NCBI GenBank assembly: GCA_021821705.1
Contig: JAKACE010000180.1
Span: 1-5,106, forward strand
Direction: 5' to 3'
DNA from: Actinomycetes bacterium
GTDB taxonomy: Bacteria; Actinomycetota; Acidimicrobiia; Acidimicrobiales; Palsa-688
Length of the DNA stretch: 5,106 bases
Below are positions 3,529 to 5,106 of this stretch, piece after piece; the stretch's first letter is position 1, and each line of letters opens with the position of its first letter. Made by a program: the position numbers and the translations under genes. Under the pieces are notes generated by a model that saw only the letters and a list, made by a program, of their open reading frames with translations, made no database searches and was not told where the DNA came from.

Positions 3529-5106
3529 GTGGCAGTGGCTTTTCTGACGGAGGCGGCTATAGGCCCCTATGAGCTGACGGCGCTGCTCGGCCAAGGAGGC
3601 ATGTCGGACGTCTACCGGGCGGTGGACACCCGCACCGGCGTACCGGTGGCGCTCAAGGTCCTGCGCAGCCCGGACGCGGAGATGGCCAGCCGGATGGCCC
3701 TGGAGGTGCGCGCCCTCGAGCGCTTTTCCCACCCGGCGCTGGTGCGGTTGCTCGACAGCGGTGTGGCTTCGGGCCAGGCGTACATGGTCATGGAGCTGGT
3801 GGAGGGCCAGACCCTCGGTCAGAGGCTCGCCGCCGGTCCCCTGAGCCCGGCCGACACGGCCCACCTGGGCTGCCGTCTCGCTTCGGCTCTGGCCTACGTG
3901 CACGGCCAGGGGATCGTGCACCGGGACGTCAAGCCGGGCAACGTCCTCCTCAGCCGGGCCGGCGACGCCTACCTGGCGGACTTCGGTATCGCCCGCCTGC
4001 TCGGCTTCTCCACCATGACGGTGACGGGCACGACACTCGGTACGGCCGCCTACATGGCCCCCGAACAGCTGGAGGACCATCAGGTCGGCCCCGCCGCCGA
4101 TATGTGGTCGCTCGGAGCGGTGCTTTTCGAGTGCCTGAGCGGGCGCAGGCTGTTCGAGGGGGCCCCCAACGAGGTGCTGGTCAGGCGTATGGCCGGTCGT
4201 ACCCCGGTGCCGAGCGGGTTGCCGTCGGGCTGGCAGGAGCTGATCGGGGCCATGCTCGAGCTCAACCCGTCGGCCCGGCCCAGCGGCCCGGCGGTGGCCG
4301 AGGCGCTATCGCGCCCGGCCTTCAGCGCACCCTGGTGGCCGGCCCCGGGGGCCCGGGACGCCCGGACCGAGGCGGTGACCGTGCCACCCGGGGCGCCGGC
4401 GGGCCATTGGCTCACCCCGACGGCTGTGGACGTGGCCTCTGGTTTGCCCGGCCTGAGCAGCCCTCCGACCCGCAGGCCGACAAGCCGGCTCCCGGCAGGC
4501 GCCTGGGCCCCCGGTCCGACCCGGCTGGACGGTGGTCGGCCAGAGGTGGGTAGCAAGCGTTCCCGAAGGGCGCCGGCCGTGGCGGCCGTGCTGCTCGTCT
4601 CCGCCCTGGCCGGAGGCATCCTGGTGGCCGCGTTGCCGACGTCGCCCCCCACCCCGGCATCGGCCGGCGGGGCAGCCGCCCACGGCAAGGGGCGGTCGCA
4701 GCTCTCCTCGCCGCACCACAGCGTCGTCCCGACGACGGCCCGGTCTCGGGCGAAGCCGGCCAGCACCGCTCCCACGAAGGCCAAGGCCCCGACGACAGCG
4801 GCGCGGAGCCCATCGTCCACCCCCGCCAGCTCCTCGGCCTGGCGCCACGGCTCTCACGGAGCAAAGGCGCCGGCCGCCTCCTCCGCCCACGAGCCGGTGG
4901 CGAGCGCCCTTTCGGGGCTGGTGGGCAGTGTCGATGCGGCGGTGACACGTGGCAAGCTCGACTTCGGTCTCGCCCGCGCCCTCGTGTCGCTGGCCGAGGC
5001 GGCGGTGTACGCATCCGCCCACGGCGACGGTCCCAAGGCGGCCGGCTACCTACAGCAGGCACAGGCCGCGATCTCCCAGGCTGCGGGTAGCAAGCTGATC
5101 GAGCAG
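3529..5106 (+). CDS. Transmembrane serine/threonine protein kinase, 3' end cut off by window
   Basis: A eukaryotic-type (Hanks) Ser/Thr kinase; 526 residues are visible without a stop, so the C-terminus is missing. From GTG 3529 the kinase domain spans about residues 12-260. It shows the glycine loop GQGGMSDVY (21-29), ATP-binding Lys43 (VALK), alpha-C Glu59, catalytic loop HRDVKPGN with Asp133 and Asn138, DFG Asp151, a Thr-rich activation loop ending in MAPEQ (Glu179), Asp191 and Arg250. All catalytic residues are present, so it should be active. A Pro-rich juxtamembrane linker (about 265-342) ends in basic KRSRR (343-347), then one membrane helix (about 349-369), giving an inside kinase and an outside C-terminus. 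Outside are a Ser/Thr/Pro/Ala-rich stalk (about 370-455) and a helical module with no PASTA repeats seen. A start at GTG 3535 is equally possible; ATG 3601 would destroy the glycine loop. Its target is unknown. Confidence 0.92.
   Translation, partial: MAVAFLTEAAIGPYELTALLGQGGMSDVYRAVDTRTGVPVALKVLRSPDAEMASRMALEVRALERFSHPALVRLLDSGVASGQAYMVMELVEGQTLGQRLAAGPLSPADTAHLGCRLASALAYVHGQGIVHRDVKPGNVLLSRAGDAYLADFGIARLLGFSTMTVTGTTLGTAAYMAPEQLEDHQVGPAADMWSLGAVLFECLSGRRLFEGAPNEVLVRRMAGRTPVPSGLPSGWQELIGAMLELNPSARPSGPAVAEALSRPAFSAPWWPAPGARDARTEAVTVPPGAPAGHWLTPTAVDVASGLPGLSSPPTRRPTSRLPAGAWAPGPTRLDGGRPEVGSKRSRRAPAVAAVLLVSALAGGILVAALPTSPPTPASAGGAAAHGKGRSQLSSPHHSVVPTTARSRAKPASTAPTKAKAPTTAARSPSSTPASSSAWRHGSHGAKAPAASSAHEPVASALSGLVGSVDAAVTRGKLDFGLARALVSLAEAAVYASAHGDGPKAAGYLQQAQAAISQAAGSKLIEQ

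Noticed and set aside
3601..3603. ATG 3601 as kinase start
   Set aside because: It lies inside the glycine loop (GQGGM), so the protein would lack the nucleotide-binding loop; GTG 3529 or 3535 gives a complete domain.
3214..4820. Long minus-strand open frames opposite the oxidoreductase end and the kinase
   Set aside because: The plus-strand kinase has every catalytic motif in frame; the minus frames show no family signal and are typical GC-rich shadows.

Overview
This is a very GC-rich window (roughly 70% by eye). Its codon use, GTG start, GQGGM-type Ser/Thr kinase and probable leaderless promoters point to a high-GC actinobacterium. Acidimicrobiia or a related deep lineage is a guess, and no taxon-specific marker is present. 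No RNA gene, insertion sequence, integrase, CRISPR array or origin was found.

Layout. Positions 1-94 are unassigned and hold short GC-rich repeats and palindromes. Positions 95-1417 (minus) encode a YeiH/PF03601-family putative sulfate exporter with a long hydrophilic N-terminus and a loop carrying an in-frame 54-bp tandem duplication. A 87-bp intergenic region (1418-1504) separates it from a divergent LysR-type regulator at 1505-2479 (plus), which most resembles the CysL/YeiE type. The regulator overlaps a zinc-independent quinone oxidoreductase-like MDR enzyme (2476-3459) by an ATGA junction. After a 69-bp gap, a transmembrane serine/threonine protein kinase begins at 3529 (or 3535) and runs off the right edge.

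How the genes work together. The divergent LysR/YeiH pair is a known arrangement (yeiE-yeiH in enterobacteria), in which the regulator is expected to control the exporter. The shared intergenic region shows two overlapping dyads. One is a perfect ATAA-N7-TTAT operator (1489-1509) covering the LysR start codon and a TAAGCT -10-like element. The other is a 13-bp-arm inverted repeat (1443-1493) that shares one arm with the first. This fits autorepression of the regulator together with control of the exporter. Translational coupling places the oxidoreductase in the regulator's operon, so it may belong to the same sulfur or redox response; that is inference. The kinase looks like a separate unit with its own leaderless-type promoter.

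Most notable points: the regulatory architecture in 1443-1509, the identical TANNNT-N6-start geometry at two genes, the young-looking tandem expansions in the YeiH loop and LysR tail (the latter duplicating a Shine-Dalgarno sequence), and the kinase's extracellular helical module. All gene families here are known; no new system is clearly demonstrated.
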